Source: Candidatus Woesearchaeota archaeon CG10_big_fil_rev_8_21_14_0_10_44_13
GTDB taxonomy: Archaea > Nanobdellota > Nanobdellia > Woesearchaeales > UBA12501
DNA: 51,815 bases
Assembly (NCBI GenBank): GCA_002762985.1
Contig: PCXZ01000029.1
Span: 1 to 51,815, forward strand
Direction of reading: 5' to 3'
The notes under the pieces are model-generated. The model was not told the origin of the DNA, did no database searches, and saw nothing but the letters and a program-made list of their open reading frames with translations. Positions 27,058-36,933 of this stretch are shown here, piece by piece. Each line of letters begins with the position of its first letter. The first letter of the stretch is position 1. The translations under genes were made by a program, and so were the position numbers.

Positions 27058-27942
27058 ATGCCAAGGATAGAATTCAGGGGAGCCATGACTGCGATGGTCA
27101 CTCCATTCACGCAGGATGGAGAAGTGGATTATGAAGGTTTCAGGAAGAACATAAGATTCCAGCTGAAAAACAGGATAAACGGGATCGTCGTGATGGGCAC
27201 GACAGGGGAATCGCCCACTTTGAACCGTGAGGAGAAAGAGAAGCTCATAAGGGTCTCTGTAGAGGAGGCGAAGGGGAAAACTCCAGTCATAATAGGCACT
27301 GGAACCAATGATACTGCCAAGTGCGTTGATGAATCGAGAAGGGCAGAGGAGCTTGGTGCAGACGCTTTGCTTGTCGTGACGCCTTACTACAACAAGCCGA
27401 CTGACGAGGGCATATACCTTCATTTCAAGGCCATAAATGATGCAGTGAGCATACCTATAATAGTGTATAATATAGCAGGAAGGACAGGGAAGAACATCGA
27501 GACAAGCGTTATGAAAAGGCTTGCTGGCCTGAAGAACATCGCTGCTGTCAAAGAGGCGTCAGGCAACATAAGCCAGATGATGGATGTGCTTGAACAGGTC
27601 CCTGGGATGACTGTGCTTTGCGGAGATGACGCCCTCACATTCCCATTGATGGCGCTCGGAGGCGAAGGGATAATATCTGTGGCTTCGAACCTGCTGCCTG
27701 CAGAGATGGTGCAGCTTTGCGGCCTTATGCTCAGGGGAAAGACTGAAGAGGCAAGGAAGCTGCACTTCAGGCTATTGCCCTTCTTCAAGGCAGAGTTCAT
27801 AGAGACGAATCCGATACCGATAAAGGCAGCGATGAACATGAAAGGCCTTGCTGCAGGCGGCTATAGGCTGCCCATGTGCGAGATGAGGCCCGAGAACCTG
27901 CAGAAGCTGAGGAAAGTGATGCAGGACATGAAGATAATCTGA
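27058..27942 (+). CDS. dapA: 4-hydroxy-tetrahydrodipicolinate synthase
   Basis: A 294-residue TIM-barrel aldolase condensing pyruvate and aspartate semialdehyde. Visible: AMVTPFTQDGEVD, GTTGESPTL, the VVTPYYNKPT tyrosine loop and the Schiff-base lysine in AAVKEASGN. A GGGAGGTAAG ribosome site precedes the ATG, just after a duplicated TTAAGTGATAGG in the 65-bp spacer behind dapB. Confidence 0.95.
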   Translation: MPRIEFRGAMTAMVTPFTQDGEVDYEGFRKNIRFQLKNRINGIVVMGTTGESPTLNREEKEKLIRVSVEEAKGKTPVIIGTGTNDTAKCVDESRRAEELGADALLVVTPYYNKPTDEGIYLHFKAINDAVSIPIIVYNIAGRTGKNIETSVMKRLAGLKNIAAVKEASGNISQMMDVLEQVPGMTVLCGDDALTFPLMALGGEGIISVASNLLPAEMVQLCGLMLRGKTEEARKLHFRLLPFFKAEFIETNPIPIKAAMNMKGLAAGGYRLPMCEMRPENLQKLRKVMQDMKII

Positions 27943-28035
27943 AAGTATCTGGAGATGATCTGACACTGGATGTACTTATGCAACCGGCATCGTGAAAGCA
28001 TAATAAGGATATAATAAAAACAACAAGATGATGAA

Positions 28036-29058
28036 ATGAAAACAAAAAACAAGAACGGACCAAGGGTAGGGATATTCGGCGCGACAGGAGCTGTCGGAAA
28101 AGAGCTGCAGAAGGTGCTTCATGACAGGAAGTTCCCTCTTTCATCGATAAGGCTGTTTGCGTCAGAAAGGTCTGCAGGGAAAACAGTGGAGACTCCCTTC
28201 GGGAAGAAGACCATAGAGAATGCGAACAATGCGGACTACTCGGGGATAGACATCGCATTCTTTGCTATAGGGGGGGGATGGCCCAAAGAGAATGCTAAGA
28301 AAGCCACAGATGCAGGGTGCATAGTGATAGACAACTCATCCACTTTCAGGTACGATGACACTGTGCCTCTTGTCGTGCCGGAGATAAATGCGGGTTCGAT
28401 AGGCAGTTCAAGGCTTATTGCAAATCCCAACTGCACGACCGCGATAGCCGCGATACCCTTATGGGTCATCTATAAGAACTACGGCCTGAAAAAGGTGATC
28501 ATATCGACATACCAGGCAACAAGCGGAGCAGGGGCAGAAGGCATGGAAGAGCTGGTGAGGGAGACAAGGAATTATCTTGAAGGCAAAGAAGCGGGGCATG
28601 AGGTGTTCCAATACCCCATCGCATTCAACCTGATCCCCCACATAGACAAGTTCCAGGATAATGATTACACAAAAGAGGAGATGAAGGTCGTCTGGGAGAC
28701 AAGGAAGATATTCGGCGACCAGAAAATACCCCTATCATGCACGTGCGTGAGGATACCTACGATGAGGGTGCATTCAGAGAGCATTGTCGTAGAGACTGAA
28801 AAGCCGGTTGATCCTGCAGAGCTGAGGGATATTTTGAGGAAGACAGCAGGTGTCACAGTCAAAGATGATATAACAAAAAATATATACCCCATGCCCCTGA
28901 CTGCGACAGGAAAATATGATGTCGAGGTCGGCAGGATAAGGCAGAGCCTGATATTCGGCAGGCACGGCATCGAGTTTTTTGTATGCGGAGACCAGCTCCT
29001 GAGGGGGGCAGCATCGAATGCGGTGCAGATCGCTGAAGCGATGCTCAGCAGATTATAA
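28036..29058 (+). CDS. asd: aspartate-semialdehyde dehydrogenase, bacterial type
   Basis: A 340-residue enzyme that reduces aspartyl phosphate. The NAD(P)-binding GATGAVGKEL, active-site Cys in NPNCTTAIAAIPL, the SGAGAEGMEEL loop and the catalytic His segment RIPTMRVHSES are all present. Its motif content matches the bacterial rather than the classical archaeal Asd branch, suggesting transfer of the lysine cluster. It starts about 90 bases after dapA. Confidence 0.93.
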   Translation: MKTKNKNGPRVGIFGATGAVGKELQKVLHDRKFPLSSIRLFASERSAGKTVETPFGKKTIENANNADYSGIDIAFFAIGGGWPKENAKKATDAGCIVIDNSSTFRYDDTVPLVVPEINAGSIGSSRLIANPNCTTAIAAIPLWVIYKNYGLKKVIISTYQATSGAGAEGMEELVRETRNYLEGKEAGHEVFQYPIAFNLIPHIDKFQDNDYTKEEMKVVWETRKIFGDQKIPLSCTCVRIPTMRVHSESIVVETEKPVDPAELRDILRKTAGVTVKDDITKNIYPMPLTATGKYDVEVGRIRQSLIFGRHGIEFFVCGDQLLRGAASNAVQIAEAMLSRL

Positions 29059-29111
29059 CTATAATATGCTATGATATAATATATTATGATATAGACAAGA
29101 GGGGCCATAAG

Positions 29112-30356
29112 ATGGAAACCAGGAAGAACAAGCTGTTTTTAGGCGGGATGTCCGCAGAGGAACTTGTAAGGGAATTCGGCAGCCCGCTCTACGTCTATGA
29201 AGAAGACATGATAAGGCAGAGGTTTGATGACCTGGATAAGAATATCACCTATCCTGATAAAAAGATATATTATGCCTGCAAGGCAAACACAAATCCTGCA
29301 ATAATGAGGATAGTGCTTGAGAAAGGGGGGTGCATAGACGCTGTATCTCCTTATGAGGCTGAGATGGCATTAAGGGTAGGGTTCAGCCCTGACAGGATAT
29401 TGTTCACAGGAGATAATGCCACTGATGAGGACCTTCAGTTCTGCATAAAGAGAAAGATAATGGTCAATCTGGGCTCATTGTCACAGATCGAAAGATATGG
29501 CAGGTTATGCAGGAATTCAAATATTTCCATAAGGATAAACCCTGATGTGGGCGCAGGCCATCATGGCCACTGCATAACAGGCGGCCCGGATTCGAAGTTC
29601 GGGATATATTTCGACAGGGTTGATGAGATAAGGAAGACTGCTGCAAAATACGGTCTTGGGATAGCAGGCATACACTCGCATATAGGCTCAGGCATACTCG
29701 ACACTGCGATATTCAAGAAAGCCATGAATATGGTGCTGGATGCTGCAAAAGGATTCAGCAATCTTGAATTCGTGGATTTCGGAGGAGGCATAGGCGTGCC
29801 TTACAGGCCGGATGAGAGGCCTATGGATATAAGAAGATTCGGCAGGGAGATCTCTGCATTGTTCGAGGATTTCTGCAGGCAGTACGGGAAACAGCTCATG
29901 ATGATCATCGAGCCTGGCAGGTATATTGTGGCAGAGGCAGGATTCCTGCTTGTCACGACAAACAACAGGAAGCACACCCCTAAGCATACATTCATAGGTA
30001 CAGACTCAGGGTTCAATCATCTCATAAGACCGACGATGTACGGCAGCTACCATGATATAATCAACGCATCGAATGTAGAAGGCGAGAAAGAAAAGGTAGT
30101 AATTGCAGGGAACATATGCGAAAGCGGTGACGTATTCACAAGGAATGAGGATGGCCCAGAGGACAGGCAGATCGCAAGGATAACAGAAGGGGATGTGCTG
30201 GCGATATGCAATGCAGGAGCCTATGGCTTCTCGATGTCATCCAACTACAACACAAGGCCGAGGCCTGCTGAGGTGATTGTCAGCAATGGAAAGGCAAGGA
30301 TAATCAGGAGAAGGGAGACATTCGAGGATATCACAAGGACTGCAGTGATGGATTGA
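29112..30356 (+). CDS. lysA: diaminopimelate decarboxylase
   Basis: A 414-residue fold type III PLP enzyme, the last step to lysine. PLP lysine in YYACKANTN (about residue 57), HSHIGSGI and FVDFGGGIGVPY, ESGDVFTRN with the partner active-site Cys region (ICESGD), and GAYGFSMSSNYN near the C-terminus. Family members are typically about 400-430 residues. Confidence 0.95.
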   Translation: METRKNKLFLGGMSAEELVREFGSPLYVYEEDMIRQRFDDLDKNITYPDKKIYYACKANTNPAIMRIVLEKGGCIDAVSPYEAEMALRVGFSPDRILFTGDNATDEDLQFCIKRKIMVNLGSLSQIERYGRLCRNSNISIRINPDVGAGHHGHCITGGPDSKFGIYFDRVDEIRKTAAKYGLGIAGIHSHIGSGILDTAIFKKAMNMVLDAAKGFSNLEFVDFGGGIGVPYRPDERPMDIRRFGREISALFEDFCRQYGKQLMMIIEPGRYIVAEAGFLLVTTNNRKHTPKHTFIGTDSGFNHLIRPTMYGSYHDIINASNVEGEKEKVVIAGNICESGDVFTRNEDGPEDRQIARITEGDVLAICNAGAYGFSMSSNYNTRPRPAEVIVSNGKARIIRRRETFEDITRTAVMD

Positions 30357-30438
30357 TATGTTTTCGGTGTTTTGTTTTTGGTGTTTTTGAATGGAAGGGC
30401 TAAACAACCAGTTGATAATAAACAAAAGGTTGATCTGA

Positions 30439-31206
30439 ATGGAATACACAAAGATGCACGGCACACAGAACAAGTTCCTTGTATTTGACAATATGGAGGA
30501 ACCGCTTGAGAACCCTCAGGCTGCATCGATAGAGCTGTGCAGGAAAGAGGATGTCGACGGCATAATCCTTGTGATGCCTCCGAAAAACAAGAATAATGAT
30601 TTCATGATGAGGATATTCAACAGGGACGGCTCAGAGGCAGAGATGTGCGGCAATGGCATAAGGTGCTTTGCGCGGTATGTCTTCGACAGCAGGATGACGG
30701 AGAAGAAGATGTTCAATATCGAAACCCTTGCAGGATTGAGGGTTCCTGAGATCATATCCAAGAACATGGTGAAAGTAGACATGGACGAGCCCAAGCCCGG
30801 GAAAATGAATGAAAGGCTTGTCATTGGGGGTAGGGAGTTCGCTATAAATACAGTCTCGATGGGAAATCCCCATTGCGTCATATTCGTTGACAGGATAACT
30901 GACAGCCTTGTGCTCGGCGATGGGCCAAGGATAGAAGTGGATAAGAGGTTCTCTAAAAAGACGAATGTGGAATTCATCAGGATGATAGATGATGATGAGA
31001 TTGAGATGAGGGTGTGGGAGAGAGGGACAGGAGAGACCATGGCATGCGGCACAGGGGCATGCGCAAGCGTTGTTGCGGCTGTACTGAACGGAAAATCAAG
31101 GAAAGATGGTGATGTGAAGGTCCATCTGCTCGGAGGAGACCTTGTTATAAGATGGAACAGCGCAACAGACCATGTATTCATGACAGGAAACGCAGAATAT
31201 TTATAA
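30439..31206 (+). CDS. dapF: diaminopimelate epimerase
   Basis: A 255-residue enzyme converting LL- to meso-DAP. Both catalytic cysteines are visible in CGNGIRCFARY (about 72) and MACGTGACASVVAA (about 205). N-terminal KMHGTQNKFLVFD is standard. It supplies the substrate of LysA, the gene before it. Confidence 0.95.
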   Translation: MEYTKMHGTQNKFLVFDNMEEPLENPQAASIELCRKEDVDGIILVMPPKNKNNDFMMRIFNRDGSEAEMCGNGIRCFARYVFDSRMTEKKMFNIETLAGLRVPEIISKNMVKVDMDEPKPGKMNERLVIGGREFAINTVSMGNPHCVIFVDRITDSLVLGDGPRIEVDKRFSKKTNVEFIRMIDDDEIEMRVWERGTGETMACGTGACASVVAAVLNGKSRKDGDVKVHLLGGDLVIRWNSATDHVFMTGNAEYL

Positions 31207-31293
31207 TAGGGGAAGAAGTATCGTAGAGTTATATGATGACAGCAGGATAAGTTGCAGACGGATAGCAGGCAAATCAAAAACAGGCAACTCAAA

Positions 31294-32469
31294 ATGAACA
31301 TAAATCCGAATGAAAAGATAAGAAGCCTCGGCGGATACGCTTTTGCAGAAGTCGACAAGATGGTCGGAGAGCTGAAAAGCAGAGGCATAAAGCCCATAGA
31401 TTTCGGAGTCGGAGACCCGCAGGACCCCACTCCAGAGATGATAAGGAAGGCATGCAAGAAAGCCATTGATGCAAGGAAGTCATCAGGCTATCCCAGTTAT
31501 ATAGGCGACAGATCCTTCAGGGAAAAGATCGCTGTATGGAACAAGAAGAGATTCGGCGTTGCGCTTGATCCTGAAAAGGAGATATGCTCCACAATAGGCT
31601 CAAAAGAGGCCATTTTCAATTTCCCTAACGCATTCATAGAGCCAGGTGATTATGTCCTTATGCCGAACCCCGGCTATCCCCCTTATGAGAGGGGCACGAT
31701 TTTTGCAGGAGGCAAGTGCCATTTCATGAATCTTCTGCCTGAGAACGGTTTCCTTCCTGACCTTGATGCCATACCTGAAGAGATCGCAAAGAAGGCGAGG
31801 ATAATCTGGGTGAATTACCCCAATAACCCTACTACTGCAGTCGCAGACAGGGGGTTCTATGAAAGGCTTGTGAAGTGGGCCCGCAAGAGGGAGATGATAA
31901 TAGCATCTGATGAGCCTTACACAGAGAATTATTATGATGAGAAGCCAATGTCCATCCTTGAAGTGGAGAAGGAGGGCGTCATTGTCTTCCAGAGCCTTTC
32001 AAAGAGGAGCAATATGACCTGCTACAGGGTTGGATGGGTCGCAGGAGACGAGAGGATAATATCCGTATTCAAGAAACTCAAGACGAACATAGATTCAGGG
32101 ACAGCAACATTCATACAGGACGCAGCGACAGCAGCATTGTCTGATGAGAATCACGTCAGAAAGCTCCAGAATGACTACAGGAAAAAGAGGGACATCCTTG
32201 TCAAGGCTTTTGCTGCTGCAGGCCTTGAGACATCAGAGCCCAAAGGCACGATCTATATGTGGCAGAGGGTGCCCAAAGGGATGACGTCTGTGGAATTCGC
32301 AAAGAAGCTTCTTGACCCTAAGACAGCGATAGTTGTGACTCCGGGAGAATGGATCTCAAAGGAGATCGACGGGGTCAATCCGGGCAGGAATTTTGTCAGG
32401 TTCGCCCTTGTGCCGGGCATAAGCGACTGCAGGAAAGCTGCTGAGAGGATAAGGAAACTTAAGTTCTAG
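31294..32469 (+). CDS. dapL: LL-diaminopimelate aminotransferase
   Basis: A 391-residue fold type I aminotransferase: NPGYPPYERGT, NYPNNPTTAVAD, PLP lysine in FQSLSKRSNMTCYRVGW, and NFVRFALVP at the end. It closes the DAP pathway without succinylation, turning tetrahydrodipicolinate into LL-DAP with glutamate. I chose ATG 31294; a TTG 42 bases upstream adds a tail not seen in the family. The gene is last in the lysine operon and convergent with the cluster that follows. Confidence 0.9.
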   Translation: MNINPNEKIRSLGGYAFAEVDKMVGELKSRGIKPIDFGVGDPQDPTPEMIRKACKKAIDARKSSGYPSYIGDRSFREKIAVWNKKRFGVALDPEKEICSTIGSKEAIFNFPNAFIEPGDYVLMPNPGYPPYERGTIFAGGKCHFMNLLPENGFLPDLDAIPEEIAKKARIIWVNYPNNPTTAVADRGFYERLVKWARKREMIIASDEPYTENYYDEKPMSILEVEKEGVIVFQSLSKRSNMTCYRVGWVAGDERIISVFKKLKTNIDSGTATFIQDAATAALSDENHVRKLQNDYRKKRDILVKAFAAAGLETSEPKGTIYMWQRVPKGMTSVEFAKKLLDPKTAIVVTPGEWISKEIDGVNPGRNFVRFALVPGISDCRKAAERIRKLKF

Positions 32470-32563
32470 ATTAAGGATTTTTAGATTAGGGCTGGCAGGA
32501 TTAATCAGGCTGTATTCGTCGATAAGGGGATTTTTCCGCTATATCCTGCTTCATCTTAATTCA

Positions 32564-33604
32564 CTACATCTTCCTTCTTGCGACAATTATATAAGGGATT
32601 TCATCAGGCAAAGATGGTAAAGCGACAGGTTTGATCCCATATTTCTCAAAGCATCTGCTTGTAAGAAGGAAAGGGTATTCCTTTGTTTCTTTTGTATAAC
32701 CTACAACGACCTGGCCGCACTGTATCCTTGAGTCTCCGCCAGGAAAAGCCCTGAAGCAGATTGTCGAGTCAGTATGCCTCTGGGTGAGATGTATGCTGCC
32801 TTTGACCATATTGGCCAGCAATGATTCAGAAACTTCGATTATCCCCTTATATCTCTGTATCATCATCATCGATTCCCCTAATGTGCACTTCTTGCCTGAA
32901 AACCTCATCACATTCTCGTGCTGCTGTCTTGTCGGCAGGCATAAGCTCGCTTCTTTCTTGCCGATAACTGCACGATCATATGATGCCCTGTCAAAATTCT
33001 CTGATTCGGCGACGATATCTGCAAGATCGCTCATACCCAAAGAGCTTATCAATGACCTGAACTTGCTGCAGTAATCCAATGTTCTTTCCAGAGGGATGCC
33101 ATTAACAAGATTCGCACACATATTATCTATGATTATATGGAATCTTATGCCATAAGGGTAGACTAAATCTGCCCTCTCTGCAAAAGCCTTGATCTGGTGA
33201 AGCACAAGCAATTCGCCAAGGCCGGTATCAAAGACAGACACAGGGTTCTTCAGGTCCATGCTTGCATGATACCCTCCCCCCAGATCCAGATAGATATCCA
33301 GTGGCTTATTCTGCCTCAAAGAAGAGATCACTGCCCTTTCAATGCCTTCCTTGTAACATGCTGATCTTCCCTTGCCAAGATAATTAAACTCACTTGATGT
33401 CAGCACACGGAATAGGTTCCTGCTGATCTCAGATTCTGTCAAGCCAGATTCTGTCAAGCCGGCCTGTTCATTTCCTGTGGGAGCAGCAAGGCCGCCATCC
33501 TTCGGGCATTTCCTATTGAAAATTGCGAGTATGCTGCTGATATAATTTTCCAGAGAGAGTTTATCGATCTCCCAGCATGCATCGATCAATTGGGCTTGGT
33601 TCAT
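32564..33604 (-). CDS. protein distantly resembling isonitrile synthase (DIT1/PvcA family)
   Basis: A 346-residue protein. The middle part shows a pattern like the DIT1/PvcA isocyanide synthases: a GLGELLVLHQI helix, a YPYGIRFHIIIDN strand with Asp, and a following NGIPLERTLDYCSKFRSLI helix; the C-terminal SIHLTQRHTDSTICFR and IQCGQVVVGYT resemble the end of that family. The match is by eye and weak, so other folds are possible. The ATG at 33604 makes an ATGA overlap with the previous gene; longer TTG-started frames are less likely. It is the last gene of the operon. Confidence 0.5.
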   Translation of the reverse strand: MNQAQLIDACWEIDKLSLENYISSILAIFNRKCPKDGGLAAPTGNEQAGLTESGLTESEISRNLFRVLTSSEFNYLGKGRSACYKEGIERAVISSLRQNKPLDIYLDLGGGYHASMDLKNPVSVFDTGLGELLVLHQIKAFAERADLVYPYGIRFHIIIDNMCANLVNGIPLERTLDYCSKFRSLISSLGMSDLADIVAESENFDRASYDRAVIGKKEASLCLPTRQQHENVMRFSGKKCTLGESMMMIQRYKGIIEVSESLLANMVKGSIHLTQRHTDSTICFRAFPGGDSRIQCGQVVVGYTKETKEYPFLLTSRCFEKYGIKPVALPSLPDEIPYIIVARRKM

Positions 33605-33963
33605 TTTCGTATGCCTTTTCGTATGCCTTGACAATTATTGCACAATTCTTCGACTTTGCTTTTTTCTATCCAGTTCTCTTCTTTTATGAAGACAATATTC
33701 GCTTCACCTGCCAAAAACAATGACTTCATGCCGGCAATTACCCTGTCCCTGAATTCATCAGTGCGCCTTTCTTCCCTGTCGTGCAGATAGAGTGTTGCTG
33801 TTTTTTTAGCGCACTTGTCGCACTTGCTATCGACTTCAATCAGGCATTCTATTGTGTTGGGCGGTCTTGCTATCAGCTTGACAAATCCGGGTATCTTGGT
33901 CTTTATGCTGTCTGCCTCCTGCTGCGAACCTACGCTAAGATGCACCCTTGGCATTGCCATCAT
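33601..33963 (-). CDS. four-cysteine protein, unknown
   Basis: A 120-residue protein with two CxxC pairs (CDKC about 48-51 and CNNC about 109-112), likely one metal site. N-terminal strand-rich, C-terminal charged helix. It ends with a repeated GIRKGIRK caused by a duplicated 12-base segment. ATGA overlaps join it to the radical SAM gene upstream and the DIT1-like gene downstream. It may be an electron-transfer or metal-delivery partner of the radical SAM enzyme; that is inference. Confidence 0.6.
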   Translation of the reverse strand: MMAMPRVHLSVGSQQEADSIKTKIPGFVKLIARPPNTIECLIEVDSKCDKCAKKTATLYLHDREERRTDEFRDRVIAGMKSLFLAGEANIVFIKEENWIEKSKVEELCNNCQGIRKGIRK

Positions 33964-34967
33964 CTCCTGAATCCTACACAGGTCAATCCCTTATTACCGG
34001 CATCATCATTGAATTCCATATCACCAATTAGCCTCATCACTTCTACGCATGTGCTTACTGTCATGCCTTTCTCTTTTGCGAGCCTTTTCATGGCTGTCAG
34101 GTCCTTCTTCACTACCTCTTCCAGAGGGTAATACCTCAGGATCTTCTTTCCTCCCGGCAGTGTCCATTCTATGGACTTGCATTTTTCCGGATCATAGAGC
34201 CTGCTAAGATCGTGCTGTCCCTGATTATCACCCCCAATGGCCCTGCTCATCCTGTCACGGCAATCCAAAGAAAGCTTCAGAAGATGCACAGAGAGATGGT
34301 CTATGCCTGCTTCAGCGTACCTCTCGATGACCTCTTCTTTGTAGCGATCCGCATCCAGGTCTGAAGCTATGGGCAGATAAGGCGCAACAATCCCTGATAT
34401 AGGTATGCCGTTCTCCTTGCAGAACTTGCCAAGCTCCATCCTGTCGCTTATAGATGGTGCATTCGGCTCGAGCAGCGCCCTGTACCGCTCATTAGGCAGG
34501 CCCGAAGAGATTATTATCTGGCAAAGTTCCCTTGCCTTGATCAGCCTCTCAGCGACATCATCCCTGGGGATGCCTGACTTGGTCAGCATATAGAACCTGT
34601 TCTTGTTATCTGTCAGCACATCAAGTATCTTCTGGGTCACGCCCGTTTCGATCAGCGAAGGCGATAAAGCATCGCTCTTTGGTGTGAAGTTGAATGTTAG
34701 GTCTTTATCCTTATTCTCTGATATGAACCTTGCGAGGTAATCGGGGTAATTGACAAAAACCTTGACGGGCCTGTGCTCCATGTCCTTCTCCTGCGCATAC
34801 ATCGAGCAGTAAACACATCCGAAATCACAGCCTATTGCCGGGTCGATCTCATAGACCTTGAAACAGCTGGATGTCTGCCTGAAATTTGTTATTATCTCCA
34901 TCCCTTGTTCGCCTTTTACAAATATAGTATCTGGCTTAAAGTCCTGCGCATTCTTGTCGCTGTTCAT
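33960..34967 (-). CDS. radical SAM protein, SPL-like family
   Basis: A 335-residue protein. The cluster motif is CDFGCVYC (Cx3Cx2C, about residues 48-55), and the rest follows the SPL-type barrel (FTPKSDALSPS, MLTKSGIPRDDV, LLEPNAPSISDRMELGKFC, GIVAPYLPI). Spore-photoproduct-lyase-like radical SAM proteins act on varied substrates. It lies between a class II LysRS operon part and two small/unknown proteins, so the substrate may be a lysine derivative or a peptide/tRNA; not determined. ATGA overlaps at both ends. Confidence 0.8.
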   Translation of the reverse strand: MNSDKNAQDFKPDTIFVKGEQGMEIITNFRQTSSCFKVYEIDPAIGCDFGCVYCSMYAQEKDMEHRPVKVFVNYPDYLARFISENKDKDLTFNFTPKSDALSPSLIETGVTQKILDVLTDNKNRFYMLTKSGIPRDDVAERLIKARELCQIIISSGLPNERYRALLEPNAPSISDRMELGKFCKENGIPISGIVAPYLPIASDLDADRYKEEVIERYAEAGIDHLSVHLLKLSLDCRDRMSRAIGGDNQGQHDLSRLYDPEKCKSIEWTLPGGKKILRYYPLEEVVKKDLTAMKRLAKEKGMTVSTCVEVMRLIGDMEFNDDAGNKGLTCVGFRR

Positions 34968-35251
34968 TGCTGCCTCTCTTTTTCTGCCCTTCTCTCTACA
35001 TTTTCGACAGCCTGGGTAGGTATGTACCCCAGCATGTACTCCACAAGCTTGTCAACCTTGTTTCTGTCCTGCAATGACTTGCACGATGCCTTTACATTCA
35101 TGAGCTGCCCCTGTGAAAAATAATTCAGGTCAAGCGAAAGGCCGTCTGATCTCCCATCCATATCCCTCAGAGAGTCGCTCATCTTCCTGTAACTATCCCT
35201 CATATCGACTTCGTTTTTCCTTATATGTACTGTTACTGCATATCCTCTCAT
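34964..35251 (-). CDS. small protein of unknown function
   Basis: Ninety-five residues, soluble, with no Cys-rich motif or membrane segment. A short strand-like N-terminus (RGYAVTVHIRKNEV) precedes a charged region and a final helix ending in ERRAEKERQQ. No family recognised. It is tightly coupled (ATGA) to the radical SAM gene and follows the class II LysRS gene by 81 bases, so it probably belongs to the same function. Confidence 0.55.
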   Translation of the reverse strand: MRGYAVTVHIRKNEVDMRDSYRKMSDSLRDMDGRSDGLSLDLNYFSQGQLMNVKASCKSLQDRNKVDKLVEYMLGYIPTQAVENVERRAEKERQQ

Positions 35252-35332
35252 GTTCGTCCCTCCTGTTGTTCTTATCTGCCCATTTTTTATTCAGTCCTGT
35301 CTGCTGTTCCATTATGTCTATTTCTCATTCTC

Positions 35333-36919
35333 TCACCCCAGTTTCATAAAAGGGAATGCTATGACATCCCTTATAGATCTTGAATCCGTGAGCAGCATGG
35401 CCATCCTGTCTATGCCTAGGCCAAGGCCCCCTGTCGGCGGCATGCCATATTCTATCGCCATGAGGAAAGCCTCATCTATGGGATGGGCCTCCTCGTTCCC
35501 GGCGATCCTTGCCCTGTCCTGCTCTTCGAGCAGCCTTCTCTGCACTATGGGGTTGTTGAGCTCAGAATATGCATTGCCTATCTCCATGCCGAAGACAAAA
35601 GGCTCAAAGCGCTCGATAAGGTCAGGGTTATCCCTGTGGATCTTGCATAAGGGCGTTGATTCTTTCGGGTGGTCTGTTATGAATGTCGGCTGTATGATCT
35701 GCTTCTCGCAATAGATCTTGAACAATTCCTCGACAAGGCTTCCTTTTGTATCCTCTTCTGCGACAGTCATCTGCTTATTGTAGTCCATTCTTTCGGTCTC
35801 TGCCTTGATCTGCTCTTTTGTCATATTGGCGACATCGATGCCGGTATGCTCGCTGACGCTGTCATACATCGTGACCCTTTTCCACGGGGGGGTGAAATCA
35901 AGCTCTGTTCCCTGATAATTGACCTTTGTCTTCCCGAGGACATCATTGAATATCCTTGCATACATCTGTTCTGTCAGTTCCATCATGTCATTGTAATCCA
36001 TGTATGCAGCATAGCATTCCATCATGGTAAATTCAGGATTATGGGTCTTGTCAACGCCTTCGTTCCTGAAATTCTTGCATATCGTGAATACCCTTTCAAT
36101 GCCGCCCACAACAAGCCTCTTGAGGTATAATTCAGGCGAAATGCCGAGGTATACTTCCATATTGAATGCGTTCAGCTTTGTTGTAAAAGGCCTTGCGCTC
36201 GCTCCGCCATAGATCGGCTGCAATACAGGGGTCTCAATCTCGATGAACCCTCTTCTGTCGAGGAAGCTTCTCATGCTCTGGATGGCCTGGCTGCGTTTTT
36301 TGAAAACCTCGCTCACTCCCGGATTCATTATCATGTCTATGCTCCTGTTCCTGTACCTGAACTCAGGATCCTTCAGGCCGTAATACTGGTCAGGCAATGG
36401 CCTGATCGATTTGCACAGTGAAGCATATTGTTCAGCCTTGACGCTCAATTCGCCCCTGTCTGTCCTGAACACCTTCCCTTTTACGCCTATTATATCCCCT
36501 ATGTTCAGAAGTTTCAGGATGCTGTAATTCTCATCGCCGAGGTCGCTCCTCTGCAGATATGCCTGCATCCTTCCTGTCTGGTCCTCGATGTCAAGGAATG
36601 TTACTTTGCCCATCCTCCTCATCGCCATTATCCTGCCGGCGATAGAAGTGCTGTCATTTGTCATCGCCCCTTGCGCAAGACCTATGTACTTATCCTTCAG
36701 CTCGGCTGCCTTATGGGTAACATCATAACTGTAAGGGTAGGGATTTATCCCTCTGGCAATCATCTCCTCAAGCTTCTTTTTCCTCTCCTGCATCAATGCG
36801 TTCTCGTCATTGCCGACAAAACTGCTGTTGCTCTGGCCATTTTTACCTGAATTGGCATTGTCTTCGCCTTGGCCGCCACCCTTATTCTCAGGTTGGTTGT
36901 TTTTTTCAGTATCCATCAT
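35333..36919 (-). CDS. lysS: lysyl-tRNA synthetase, class II
   Basis: A 528-residue class II LysRS. N-terminal OB-fold anticodon domain (SIAGRIMAMRRMGKVTFLDI), motif 1 region (RRGFIEIETPVLQPI), motif 2 (FRNEGVDKTHNPEFTMME) and motif 3 (GLGLGIDRMAMLLT) with EYGMPPTGG all present. It should charge tRNA-Lys, and full anticodon domain rules out an EpmA-like fragment. A Gln/Asn/Gly-rich N-terminal tail of about 45 residues is extra. A class I LysRS exists at 45540-47201. Directly follows the PLP decarboxylase gene (14-base gap). Confidence 0.93.
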   Translation of the reverse strand: MMDTEKNNQPENKGGGQGEDNANSGKNGQSNSSFVGNDENALMQERKKKLEEMIARGINPYPYSYDVTHKAAELKDKYIGLAQGAMTNDSTSIAGRIMAMRRMGKVTFLDIEDQTGRMQAYLQRSDLGDENYSILKLLNIGDIIGVKGKVFRTDRGELSVKAEQYASLCKSIRPLPDQYYGLKDPEFRYRNRSIDMIMNPGVSEVFKKRSQAIQSMRSFLDRRGFIEIETPVLQPIYGGASARPFTTKLNAFNMEVYLGISPELYLKRLVVGGIERVFTICKNFRNEGVDKTHNPEFTMMECYAAYMDYNDMMELTEQMYARIFNDVLGKTKVNYQGTELDFTPPWKRVTMYDSVSEHTGIDVANMTKEQIKAETERMDYNKQMTVAEEDTKGSLVEELFKIYCEKQIIQPTFITDHPKESTPLCKIHRDNPDLIERFEPFVFGMEIGNAYSELNNPIVQRRLLEEQDRARIAGNEEAHPIDEAFLMAIEYGMPPTGGLGLGIDRMAMLLTDSRSIRDVIAFPFMKLG

Positions 36920-36933
36920 GATCTCTCCTTAAG

